Shown in pieces: positions 23,433 through 34,969 of a stretch of DNA of 64,000 bases. The stretch is taken from the NCBI RefSeq assembly GCF_030247195.1, contig NC_080671.1, forward strand, positions 303,130,504 to 303,194,503. Direction: 5' to 3'. The notes under the pieces were generated by a model. That model ran no database searches and had not been told where the DNA came from. It was given only the letters and a program-made list of their open reading frames with translations. The position numbers and the translations under genes were made by a program. This stretch comes from Topomyia yanbarensis (taxonomy: Eukaryota > Arthropoda > Insecta > Diptera > Culicidae). Each line of letters begins with the position of its first letter. Within the stretch, counting starts at the first letter, position 1.

Positions 23433-24872
23433 GTGGTATGACGACTTATCATTTCAATTGTTTGTTTACCATTTACCTGACAGTGTCATTCCAATTGAGA
23501 ACGAAACCTGTGAGTGGCACAATGGTATCTTACGAGATTGGAATGACTTGACAGATACATGGTAAATGATTGAGATGGCTAGTCTTTATTCAGAGATTAA
23601 GTCACATTAATAGGAATAACATGGATGAATCAAAAGAGAAAGCTAGAAGAAAAAGAGAATTTGAATTCTTCTTGTGAATATTTTACTCCAACAATATTAA
23701 ATTACTGAGAGTATACACGAAGTGGACGATAATATGTTTGCAAAATTGTTACCATGGCCAAAATGTATATCCGCCACGGGTCAAAATGAAATTTTATGAA
23801 AAATACAATTTTTATTGATTTCTTCTTAAATGATACGTTTTTGAAAGATCTGTATTAATGGTCAGATGCAAGCCGATGTTTTTATATGTCTTATTCGCAA
23901 AATTTAAAAACTATGTCCTAAAGTGAGCAAAAATACCTTTTTTCCCTATGGTGACGAAAACCTTTCTCGACGTAATATTGCTTATTGCTTTGAAAGTTGG
24001 ATTTTTGATGCACTTCGCTATCACACTTTTTCACGGTTGCCAAATGAAATGATATGAAATCGACAAAAAATTAACTTTTTCCATCCAGTCAAAAAGGGTT
24101 AAGATGCTGGCTAACGGGGGGCTATTTGCCAACTCGGATGCGCTAATTGCCCTTCAATTTGTCAGCAAGTTGCTGGCAATTAAGGGGCTATTTCAAATGC
24201 AACATTTGGGCGAATTGCCGCCGTTCTATTTTTCCCGCTCTACCCGCCCTTAAATCGCCTCCAAATCGCCCAGGAAACGCGCCATTTAATCGCCCTTAAT
24301 TGCCTGATATGAAAACTACAAAAAATGTTTACTTTTGGATTTACTATCTACTCATATAAACTTATCAGTATACTAGGTAATCACCACCAAACTATAGACA
24401 GAATCAATGGTGAAATTGATATTGCACACCAAAACTTACCACAATCTGACTTTCATTAAGACTTTAGGTCAGAGATCTTGCTCCACTATTCTTACACACA
24501 ATTCCACAATTTCCCACATTCGTTGGCTAAATGAAGTGCACTAGACAAACAAAATACAAGCGAGAACAGGCCAATTATTAAAAAAAAATTATACTTAAGC
24601 CAAACATGAACCGCCATGTTTGTAAAAGGCAAAAACCAATGAAGTCCATTTCAGCCGCCAGAAAATTTGTCTAAGTATTGAAATTGCCTTTAAATCGCAT
24701 TCGCAAATCGCATTTGTTTCTAAGAGCAATTAGCACAGGCGAGTTGAGTCAAACGTCAAACTATTTAAATCGCCTGACCATGTCCGTCCGCATTTTTTTT
24801 TGACCGGGATTGCACAGTGGTCCAAAATTTAAGTTTAGCAGGAATTTCAACTTGTTGCTAAAATTAAAAATA
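23433..24872. other. Intergenic with small inverted repeats
   Basis: No gene seen. An inverted pair of about 35 bp (23454-23493 and 23536-23571, sharing GTCATTCCAA) lies just beyond the copia target site. A short palindrome with TTAA ends lies at 24070-24101. The stretch 24120-24790 repeats AATTGCC and AATCGCC strings and may be an unrecognised element. Confidence 0.4.
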
Positions 24873-27800
24873 CAGGTCGGACTCGATTATCCGGGGATTT
24901 GAAAAAAATCTCACCCCGGATAATCGAATCACCCAGATAATCGAATCAAACTTTTTTTTGCGTTATTTCAGGAATTTAAACTTCATTCGTGGAGAAATTG
25001 GAAACAAAATGACCAGGGCAAATTTTCCTATTATGGTAAATGTAAATGTACCTATTTTGGCCCTAGTCGATTTTTCAGACTTTCAGGGTGTGATTTGTAT
25101 TTTCAGTTGGTTTTCATTTATTATTCATATTGGTAACGAGTTAACGATATGTATCAGTTGTTTATAGCTATTTGTACAAGAATTCTAAGATAAACTTTTT
25201 AATAAGGTGTGTCTTTTGCAGTACAAGTCAAACTCGATTACCCAGGGCTTAGATTTTTTAGGTAAATGATTCGATTACTCGAATACCAGAAAAAATAAAG
25301 TTAGTAAGTAAACTGAGGGGTCGTCTGTTTCTTGGCTCCAGTTTAATTTAAACATGTCTAGTCATTCTAATTAGAAGAGTGCGTGTTGAGCACCCACAAA
25401 GAGATCCTTGAACTTGTAGCATCATTTAGTTGACCAAATCTGGATTGTCAGGTAATAACTACGCTTGTAGTCTTCGCAAACTCATACTTGTCACTAGCGA
25501 AGGACTACCAGGTTCCCGACGCCTCAGCGAGAAGTACTGCTGGTGCCCTCCTTACATAGCCTATCATCCATCTTTGCTTGAGCTACACAAGAATTGAAAT
25601 CACCTCCAGTGACGGCCGGGTCTCTTTTCAGAATCTCGTTAACCATTTCTTGACCAACTTTTTTCTACCGTGTATAGGGTCCCAAAACTATTTTTGCTTA
25701 AAACTGTTGGCGTCAAGAAACACGAAAAACCTGGTTTAAGAAAGATAGGTGCTTCTTTTGCAGCTGCTCAATATTTACTTTCCGATCTAGTCTAATTGCA
25801 TGAAAAAGGTAATCGAGGGCAATCTAAATTAGAAAGTTTTAGCAGTTTTCAATAATATCCCTAGGCTAAGAAAATATTCCAAAATTTTATTTTCGCCTTT
25901 AACAGAAACTATCCCTGGCAGCACTGCTTCAGCGGAACCCAATCAGATTAATTGTAATAACTTCTGTTTTAATGCTAATATTTATAACTTTTAGTGCACA
26001 AATGAAAGATCTTAGTAGCAGTTATTAGCCTTACTTGACGTTGTGTAAACCAAAAGTTATAGTCTTATAGAAACATGGTTGTTCATCGACCAGAAGGGCA
26101 CGAACGGGTTAAAGATGCTATTGGAATTCTGAGCAGGAATCACTTATTGAAGGGGATAATGGGAAAAGAGCAATATTGTTTGTGTCAAACTCCACTGGAA
26201 CTCAAAGCAGGATATTCATCAGAACATTACACCGGATTCCAATGATAATAGGACCATGATTCTATCAGTATCTGGAATAAAGCATAATTTTCAGCGGAAT
26301 TCTATCTTGAGAAAGATTCCACTAGACATTTAAGAAGCTTTTCTCTAGAATCCTGCATCAAAATTCAGAGAAAAAACCGTAGATATACGGATAAATATTG
26401 AATCGAAGTTCTGAAATAGATTCCATTGGGATGCTAAGAAAACTTCGATCAGAATCTTGAAAAGTATCCAAAGAGAATCTTGAGAAGCATGTCATCATTA
26501 TCCCAAGAGATAGCCAGAAATCGACCGAGCAATGTAGGTATAATGACGTTTTATGTGGCCTGCAGTAACCGATGTATTACAAGAAAAATGTACTTTTAGT
26601 GTAAAATTAAAAAGTTGCATATTTGGCAATATTTGCATTCAAAACTTTTCATTTTTTTTGGAATCCCTAAACAAATCTTTTAAAAAAATATCTCGCTGAT
26701 TGATTCTAGTGCAAACAGTACCAGAGATATAATCCGAAGAAAAACATTTTTAAACAATTTGTTAAAATTAACCGTTATGTGTCCAACAAAAAAAACACCT
26801 ATAACAGGCTAACGAGGGTACCTGGGTACCCACAAATTAAAATGCTCATAACTATGGCTTCCTTTAACCGATTTTGTCACTTTTAGATGTTTTAGATTCA
26901 GAAACTCGTGTCCACTTTTGGATTCTGTAACATTGAACCGGATGAATGGATCTGGTTCTTGGTAATCCGGATTTTCCGGAGTAATGTTCCAGTACTAGGG
27001 TATGATTTGTAAATTTAAATAATGCCCTAACAAAATGAGTATCAAAACTTTCCAAATTGTCTCGGAAGTCTGTTATTTATTGTTACGGGACCCTATGGTA
27101 GTTTGAAAAATGGAATTGGAATGGAATGGCCATTCACGGCCCTACGGGAACCTGCTCCGGAATATCCATTCCGGGGTGAAATCACCAAATGGTTCCAATA
27201 CCACGAGATACAGCCTATTGATGCTATGCCAATGCCAATGTGAATTTCAATGGAATACTAGCAATATGGGTGCTAGTATTCCATTGAAATTCACAAATAG
27301 TATCCAAGCACTGGAACATGCTTCCGGAAATCCGGATTCCCGGAAACCGGTTGAAATAACCCGATTCATTTTTACCAAGTCTAAAAGTGGATGAATTCTT
27401 GAATCCAAAACACCCAAAAGCATCAAAATCGGTTGGAAATTACCTTAGTTATTGGCATTTCAGTTTTGGGGGTGCCCGGTAATCCACGTCGGCCTGTGAC
27501 GTAGTAAAAAATTCATGAGACCCTCCTCACTCCCTATATCAAAAACATTATTATCCCAAAAGCTTGACTTAGTGAAGTTCTAAGATGTCACAAAGGTTCA
27601 ATTTCCAGCTACGGATAAAACATCGGAATTTCATTATTTGTAACCTAAAAAGATATCCGGGTACCCCGTCGAACACATAACGGTTAAGAGTGTTCCCATG
27701 GACTGAGGGGCTGTTTAAACGACACAACAATTATATATTGGCTCCAAATAATTTCTTCAAAACTGGTTCCAATCCATGAAGGTCGATTCCAAGTTTTGTT

Positions 27801-28055
27801 TTTTTAGGTCACTTTGCGCGGAATAACCCATATATAAGCTATTTTTGAGGTGGGTTAAAATTTGAGAGGAAGTTAACCCTAGACCCCCCAATTGCCCAAA
27901 AAAATGTTCTATTGACTGCAATGATCGAATTAGCACTATAATAAGACATTATAGTTGAAATTTTATTTTTTTCAAAACACCCGGATAATCGACTCATTTT
28001 CCCCGGATAATCGAATCACGGATAATCGAATCCCCGGATAATCGAGTCCGACCTG
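24873..28055. mobile_element. TA-flanked pogo-like non-autonomous element, 3.18 kb
   Basis: Perfect 27-bp terminal inverted repeats beginning CAGGTCGGACTCGATTATCC are flanked by TA (24871-24872 and 28056-28057). Subterminal GGATAATCGA motifs recur several times at both ends, and a diverged internal copy of the terminus (AACTCGATTACCCAGGG) lies near 25230. No transposase frame exists, so it would need a transposase in trans. TA duplication, CAG start and the ATTATCCGGGG style fit pogo/Tigger-like members of Tc1/mariner by family knowledge. A TTAA-flanked element occupies 26772-27683. Confidence 0.85.
26772..27683. mobile_element. TTAA-flanked element nested in the pogo-like element
   Basis: 912 bp; ends CCGTTATGTGT and its exact inverse, flanked by TTAA (26768-26771 and 27684-27687). 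The interior is partly palindromic: GGTACCTGGGTACCC near the left faces GGGTACCCCG near the right, and CCACTTTTGGATTC faces a related stretch near 27385-27405. TTAA duplication points to a piggyBac-type origin. No transposase. Confidence 0.75.
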
Positions 28056-28314
28056 TATAGCCTTAAAATATATTTATAGAGTTTCTTGTAATTTGCAAGG
28101 CCCTTCTTTTGGTTTCAACAGATGCTAGGGTGGTTCTAATTTTAGCGAGATCTAAAATAGATTATTTTAACGGTGGTGTTCGTGTGGTGACGGGAAAAAC
28201 TTTAGTGTGCGTTTTCCAGAAACCACTTTTTTCAGTCGGTAATCACGATTGCGAACGAAGTGTATAAAGCTTAACATACATATTTTTTAGATTTAACTCA
28301 CCGGTTGTACTTAA

Positions 28315-28981
28315 GGGGATCCTCTTATATAAGTTTGGCTAAAGGTACCTAATGTTTAATATTTTTTTTGAACCAGTGAAATGACGTAGACATGTACGAT
28401 ATTCTGCAAAATATTTACTAAGGTTTCATCTACAAAATAAAAATTTTCGAGTGTAAGGTGTCAAAAAATGGCGACTTTCTCGGAACAAGATTTTTCGAAT
28501 CTGCGGGCATTCTCGTTTTTGAACCATTCAACCAATCTACTTCGGGTTTTGCCTGCCTAAAAGAATATTCTCAGGAAATGAAATCTACAAAATCGTAATA
28601 TTTGGATCATTAACGATTTTTACAGCCGGCTAAAGTGGAAAAATCATGCGAAAAAACGATACTTTATTTTTAAGTGGCCGCCATTTTGATCCTATATCGA
28701 ATTTTTTCATGTTTTTTAGGTTGGGGTGCCTCAACGGATTGCAATCTTCAAGATCGTGTTGGTTTGCTGCTTGTAGACGACGAATTGCGACCAGTGTCGT
28801 GCCCGCAGATAGGGTCGGTTTTCAAAACACCTTTAGCTGTAGCCGCCATTTTAAACGCTATTTTTGACACTTTACACTCGAAAATTATTAATAATAGCGC
28901 ACATGTCTAAGTCATTTTACTTCTTCAAAAAAAATTATCGAACATTGGGTACTTTTTGCATAATTATATAAGAGGATCCCT
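28315..28981. mobile_element. TTAA-flanked miniature element, 667 bp
   Basis: Terminal inverted repeats (GGGATCCTCTTATATAA shared by both ends, with weaker matching for another 20 bp) are flanked by TTAA (28311-28314 and 28982-28985). Two overlapping open frames of 73 and 78 codons inside show no domain. A piggyBac-type non-autonomous element is inferred. Confidence 0.8.
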
Positions 28982-28985
28982 TTAA

Positions 28986-30600
28986 AACTCTGATATCAGT
29001 GAAAACTAATTGTTTAAACAGTTTTTCAGTCGCTAATAACAACAAGAAAGGGTAAAAATCGGACTTCTCATTTTTTGCATGAAATTGTCAATAAAACGGT
29101 TTCATAATATTTGCCAGTTCAAATATGAGACGTTCAGATTGGTATCAAACTTATTAAATATTAAGGACAAAAACAAACATCGATCAATAATGCTTTTCAC
29201 ATTGTATTTTTGTCTTCAACTGCTCAAATCAAGTACCAGTTCATGAAAATTTTGAAACAAAATATTCATCTCCGAAATACAAATCTATTTCGAATATTAT
29301 AAACTATTTCGAATATTATACATTACTTACAACATTGAGATAGGTTTCCATTTTAATTTCATTATACTATCAGTTGGTTTTATACGAACACCGTGCAGTA
29401 TATAATATAATAAAAGGATAAATATAAAATTGCTTTCAAATGTTTGTATAGCAAAATATTTCTTTTCAAAGTTAGACGCTCGAATATATTTAAAAGGATA
29501 TATAATATATACTATAATTTGTCCATGCTTGGCCGAAGTACGACCTGCACCAACAATGCAGAATTGCTATACTACCAAGAACTTTTTGAGCCTTACGGGT
29601 GCATTAAAAATCGATAGACAAGAAGAAACAATTTAAAATTATGATGTATATTATCTAGACTGACATATTAAACCAAACATGCACACAAATTTCACTTTTC
29701 GTGAACAAATTTCTACATTCCTAGGACAAATTAGATCATCTAAATTATCTTATTAGATAAAGGGAATAGAACTATCCTAATCTGTCCAAAAATATCTCTT
29801 TATCTTATGTAATTAATAGTCATATCACCTTAGAGTATCAAAGCTTAACTCCGAGTATTTTCGGAGAAAAATATAGTTGAGCCGGTTTGCACGGATGCGC
29901 CGGGTCAATACGCAAAATTCAACGGGTGTTTAAAGATGTGTGTAAATTATTGCAAGACAAATTTCAAATTTGTTAACTCTAGTAAACACTTTGTTGTAAA
30001 AGTTTATTTACACTATTGCTTGAACCATCGAAATTAATAAATTAAAAAAAAAAATGCCGATCCACTTATTATTAAAAATCGACATTTTTCTTTTAAACAT
30101 AGTGGTTTTAATGCTTAATTTTTTAATCATTTTCGAACTTTTAATAATGGTTTTTGCATTGAATAGTGCATGCATGTCTGCTAACTAGTGGTATCTCAGA
30201 TTATAATGCCCGGATTATCATAGCCAAAATCTTCCGCGGTGATGAATTTTGGGAGATCGCCTTTAGATATGTCATTTTGTGTTTTTCATAGAATTTTTCA
30301 TTAGATCAAACGTATATCTAAATAAAAAGGAAAAAAACAACAACGGTTTGTTGTTTGGTCCAAAAAAACGCGTGGGTTCTGGGTTGAGTGCTTAAAGAGT
30401 AGTTCTCTCAATAGTGTAGTAGTTTCGAAGTGTCTGCATAAATGCTTATGCAATGATAAATTTTAATATGAATGACAAAGGCCATATAACCCCAACTTCT
30501 GGCATTCGGATAAAGGCCAAAGAGGTTCTTTTTATTATTCATTTCGTTTATTTGATAGGCACAAATGCGTTAGCTCGGCGGTGCCAAATACTTTTGTTTT
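28986..30600. other. AT-rich intergenic, nothing recognised
   Basis: Both strands are low in long open frames and rich in A/T runs. No splice-framed exon, RNA gene or element terminus was found. The segment near 30540-30600 could be the distal 3' untranslated end of the non-LTR element that follows. Confidence 0.4.
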
Positions 30601-30604
30601 TACA

Positions 30605-30990
30605 TTTTGGATATCTTAAAACTAGGAGGTTACAATGTTGAAATATTTTTTTTACAAAGGAAAAGAAAGTTTACAGCTATCTTAAGACTAGAAATAAGAT
30701 TCAATATACAAGAGAGGGCCAAAAGATTTTTTTATGAAAAAATTTAAAACAAGGGATTCACTTTGATATACAAGAGGGGGAGTAATAGTATTTTACGAAA
30801 TATTTTACGGTTATCTTAAAACTAACAATATAGTTTAGTACACAAAAGGGGGAACAAATATTTATGAGAAATTTCACAGAAATCTTAAAACTAGGGATTC
30901 AATTCTATTTACAAGATGAAGGACAAGAGTTTCAATAAAGAGTAAAAATTATAGCTATCTTAAAACTAGGAATACAGAATACTAATTTGA
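30605..30990 (-). repeat. Minisatellite in the non-LTR 3' region, about six diverged units
   Basis: The anchor ATCTTAAAACTAG recurs, exact or diverged, near 30613, 30679, 30742, 30812, 30881 and 30956, a period of about 65-75 bp. Most units also share a TTCAATATACAAGAGGGG-like string. The array sits between ORF2 of the non-LTR element and its presumed 3' end, so it is probably part of the 3' untranslated region. Confidence 0.7.
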
Positions 30991-31388
30991 ATTTTTTAAC
31001 TAAAACTTAGGCTTGGTCAAGATATTCAGAGGGTGGCTTATTTCCGCATCAGTGTAGCAGCAGTTCTATCAAGGACAGGGGAGAGACAGGGAAAGAAGAG
31101 CAAAACCTGCAACTTTCGCTCGAACGGGGGGGGGGGGGGGGAGGGGGATCAGCGAAACAAATTTGCGCCTCAGTCTAGTAAGTCGTCGAGTACCGGATTG
31201 GCGGATGGTATTCTTCGGACCCGCGGGGAATCCTTCAAAAGTCATCGGACCTCGAGTCGCTCTCGCTTCAGTTTCCTTCTATGCAGGCGTAGTGGTAAGG
31301 GCGACGGCGGTTACATAGTGGCACTCTGGAGCTGATCGGTTCCACAAGGCAGGAGGAAACTCTAAAAACGAGAAATAAAAGAGAGGGG

Positions 31389-34300
31389 CTAAATTGGGAT
31401 ATTTATCGTTTTTATGAAGGTATAAATAAGGGACATATAGGGGAAATCACGAGTTGCCAGCATATCTCGGACTGGTACTTTGGGTGGTCTACCTCGGGCC
31501 CGAAGGGATTCCTTTAACTGAGACCTGGCGTCACAATACCCGGCGCATACCCAGACAACGTGTTCGATGTCGTCATAGCCCTCGTCACAAGCGCACAGAC
31601 TACTCTCCGCAAGCCCAATACGCCGCAAATGCGCATCCATGGTGTAGTGATTGGACATAAGTCGGGACATTACACGAATAAAATCCCGACCCACATCCAT
31701 CCCCCTGAACCAAGGCTTCGTTGATACCTTTGGGATAATCGAATGTAGCCATCGTCCAAGTTCCCCATTGCTCCACGAGGTTTGCCAACTGTTGAGCGTC
31801 CTTTGACGACAAATACTAAAAAATCGTTGAAGCAGATTGGTCTTTCGTATATGTCACCAGTTAATGCGCCCACCTTTGCTAATGAGTCGGCCTTTTCATT
31901 CCCCGGGATAGAGCAATGAGAGGGGGCCCAAACAAAGGTAATCTGATAAGATTTTTCAGATAACGTACACAAGGACTCCTGTATCTTCCCCAGAAAATAC
32001 GGGAATTGCTTTTTAGGCTTCACCGCACGAAGAGCCTCGATAGAGCTGAGGCTGTCCGAAACGATGAAGTAGTGATCTGTGGGCAGAGTGTCGATGATCC
32101 CAAGGGTGTACTGAATTGCAGCTAACTCTGCGACGTAAATTGAAGCGGGATCATTTAGTATTGTTGAAGATACCGAAGCCAGTGGACCCATCGAGATTTG
32201 ATCCGTCAGTGTAAAACATTTTGTCGCAGTCGACTTCTCGGAATTTATTATAAAATATATTGGGGATCACCTGCGGACGTATATGGTCCGGGATTCCACG
32301 AATCTCTTCCTTCATGGATGTGTCGAAGAATACAGTAGAATCAGAAGTATCTAGGAAACGGACGATGTTTTCAATCACCAACGGGTTCATAATGTCGCAT
32401 CGGATGAGCAATCGATATGAGAGTTCCCAAAATCGATTTTTTAGCGGAAGAACTCCCGCCAGCACTTCGAGACTCATCGTATGGGTCGAGTGCATGCAAC
32501 CCAAGGCAATGCGCAAGCAACGATACTGGATTCTCTCCAGTTTGATGAAGTGTATGTTCGCAGCGGAGCGGACACAGAAACACCCGTACTTAATCACCGA
32601 CAATATCGTTGTTTGGTACAACCTGATCAGGTCTCCTGGGTGAGCACCCCACCATGTTCCAGTTATTGTTCGGAGAAAATTGATCCTTTGTTGGCATTTC
32701 TGTTTCACATACCTAATGTGACATCCCCAGGTACCTTTAGAGTCGAACCAGACCCCGAGATATTTAAATGTGAAAACCTGGTTGATCGTTGCACCCATTA
32801 ATAAAAGCTGGAGTTGCGCCGGCTCACGCTTTCTAGAAAAAACAACCAACTCAGTTTTCTCCGTGGAGAACTCAATACCCAGCTGAAGAGCCCAAGCAGA
32901 CAAATTGTCCAAGGTATTTTGTAATGGTCCTTGCAAGTCGGCAGCTTTGGGCCCTGTAACAGAGACCACCCCGTCGTCTGCAAGTTGCCTTAGCGTGCAT
33001 GAATTGGCAAGACAATCGTCAATGTCATTCACGTAAAAATTGTAGAGCAGGGGACTTAGACATGAGCCCTGGGGAAGACCCATGTAGCTAAATCGCGATG
33101 TTATTAAATCGCCATGCGAAAAGTGCATGTGCTTTTCAGACAACAGGTTTAGCAAAAAGTTATTTAAAATTGGTGAAAGACCATGCTGGTGCAGCTTCTC
33201 TGACAGAATTTTGATAGAAACTGAGTCAAAAGCCCCCTTAATATCCAAGAAGACTGATGCCATCTGCTCTTTGTTAGCATAGGCCATTTGGATTTCTGTA
33301 GAAAGCAACGCAAGGCAATCGTTCGTCCCTTTGCCTTTGCGGAAGCCAGATTGTGTATCTGACAGTAAGCCATTTGCTTCAACCCAATTGTCGAGGCGAA
33401 ACAAGATCATTTTCTCGAACAACTTCCGAATACAGGACAGCATTGCAATCGGCCGATACGAGTTGTGGTCGGAGGCTGGTTTTCCTGGTTTTTGTCGGAG
33501 GCTGGTTTTCCTGGTTTTTGGATGGCGATGACCTTCACTTGCCTCCATTCATAAGGGACAATGTTACCCTCAAGAAACTTGTTAAATAAATTCAACAAGC
33601 GCCTTTTTGCAGTGTCAGGCAGATTCTTCAGCAAGTTGAATTTGATTCTGTCTAACCCTGGGGCGTTATTGTTGCACGATAAGAGAGCAAGTGAGAACTC
33701 CACCATCGAAAACGGTGTTTCGTTCGCGGTATCGTGAGGAGACGCGGCGTGGCACGTTTTCTGTACGGGACAGAGTCCGGACAGATCTTCTTGGCGAAAG
33801 CGAATATCCAACGGTTTGAATATTCCACGTTCTCGTTGGTACTATTACGGTTACGCATACGTCGAGCCGTACCCCAAAGAGTGCTCATCGCTGTTTCTCT
33901 CGTTAACCCATCGACGAACCGGCGCCAATAACTGCGTTTTTTGGCTTTCATTAGACTCTTCATTCGCCTTTCTAACGACGCGTACTGTAGATAGCTAGCG
34001 GGTAACCCGTCTTCCCGGAAGGCCTTATATGCAGTGGACTTTTCCGCGTACAGCTCTGAGCACTCTTTATCCCACCACAGGGTGGGACCGTCCATGGGTA
34101 TTCGCGCTGGGTACTGGTTTAGTCTGAGCTTGATTCGCACTGTCGAGAATCAAGCCAGCCAAAAACCTGTACTCTTCCTCCGGAGGAAGTTCTTGAGTGG
34201 ATTCGATTTTAACGGATATCGCAGTCGCGTAACTCTTCCAATCAATGTTCCGTGTGAGGTCATACGAGACATTGATTGTTTCCGATGGTTTTGAACCGTT

Positions 34301-34969
34301 AGCAATTGAAATCACGATAGGCAAATGATCGCTACCGTGGGGATCAGGGATCACCTTCCACATGCAATCTAACTGTAGCGATGTCGAGCAAAGCGACAAA
34401 TCCAACGCGCTTGCGCGTGCTGGTGGTATAGGAATCCGCGTCATTTCTCCCGTGTTTAAGATGGTCATGTTGAAATTATCGCAAAGATCTTGGATTAATG
34501 TTGATCTATTATCATCATGAAGACAGCCCCATACCGTACCGTGCGAGTTAAAGTCTCCCAGAACTAGCCGCGGTGCCGGTAAGGATTCCGTGATATTACA
34601 AAGCCGGTGCCCTACCGAGGCTCTAGGAGGAATGTAGATGGAAGCAATGCAAAGGTCTTTGATTAAAACTTGACAAGCGACAATTTCAATGCCTGGTTTC
34701 GAAGGGAGGTTAATTCGGTTGAAAGAATAGCACTTTTTGATCCCCAAAAGTACTCCTCCATAGGGGGTTTCTCGATCCAGACGAATTATATTAAAGTCGT
34801 GGAAGTTGATATTTATATCGAAAGTTAACCAGGTTTCACATAATGCGAAAGCATCACATTTTAAACTATTTAGTAAAAATTTAAAGGAATCGATTTTCGG
34901 GAGGATACTTCTGCTGTTCCACTGTAGAACAGTGATCGAATCGGTGACCTCGTTCGATGACTTAGCCAT
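31389..34969 (-). pseudogene. Non-LTR ORF2: endonuclease, reverse transcriptase, RNase H
   Basis: Start ATG at 34969 overlaps the ORF1 stop. Endonuclease motifs are QWNSRS, LCETWLT, LVLGDFNSHGTVWG and GSDHLPI. The reverse transcriptase follows with APGLDRI, VFLDIKGAFDSV, MGLPQGSCLSP and the catalytic LADDGVV. RNase H shows YTDGSNLDG, YVAELAAIQYTL, VSDSLSSIEAL and HCSIPGNEKAD. The end has CACDEGYDDIEHVVWVC. The frame is broken at least five times: near 34120, near 33810, at a 26-bp tandem duplication (33468-33519), near 32170 and twice between 31850 and 31690. This copy cannot make ORF2 protein. Confidence 0.92.

Noticed and set aside
24070..24101. 32-bp palindrome with TTAA ends
   Set aside because: Too short to be an element; probably chance or the remnant of an excision.
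31033..31335. 100-codon plus-strand frame with a poly-Gly run
   Set aside because: It lies antisense in the 3' region of the non-LTR element and its Gly run is the translation of a G homopolymer.
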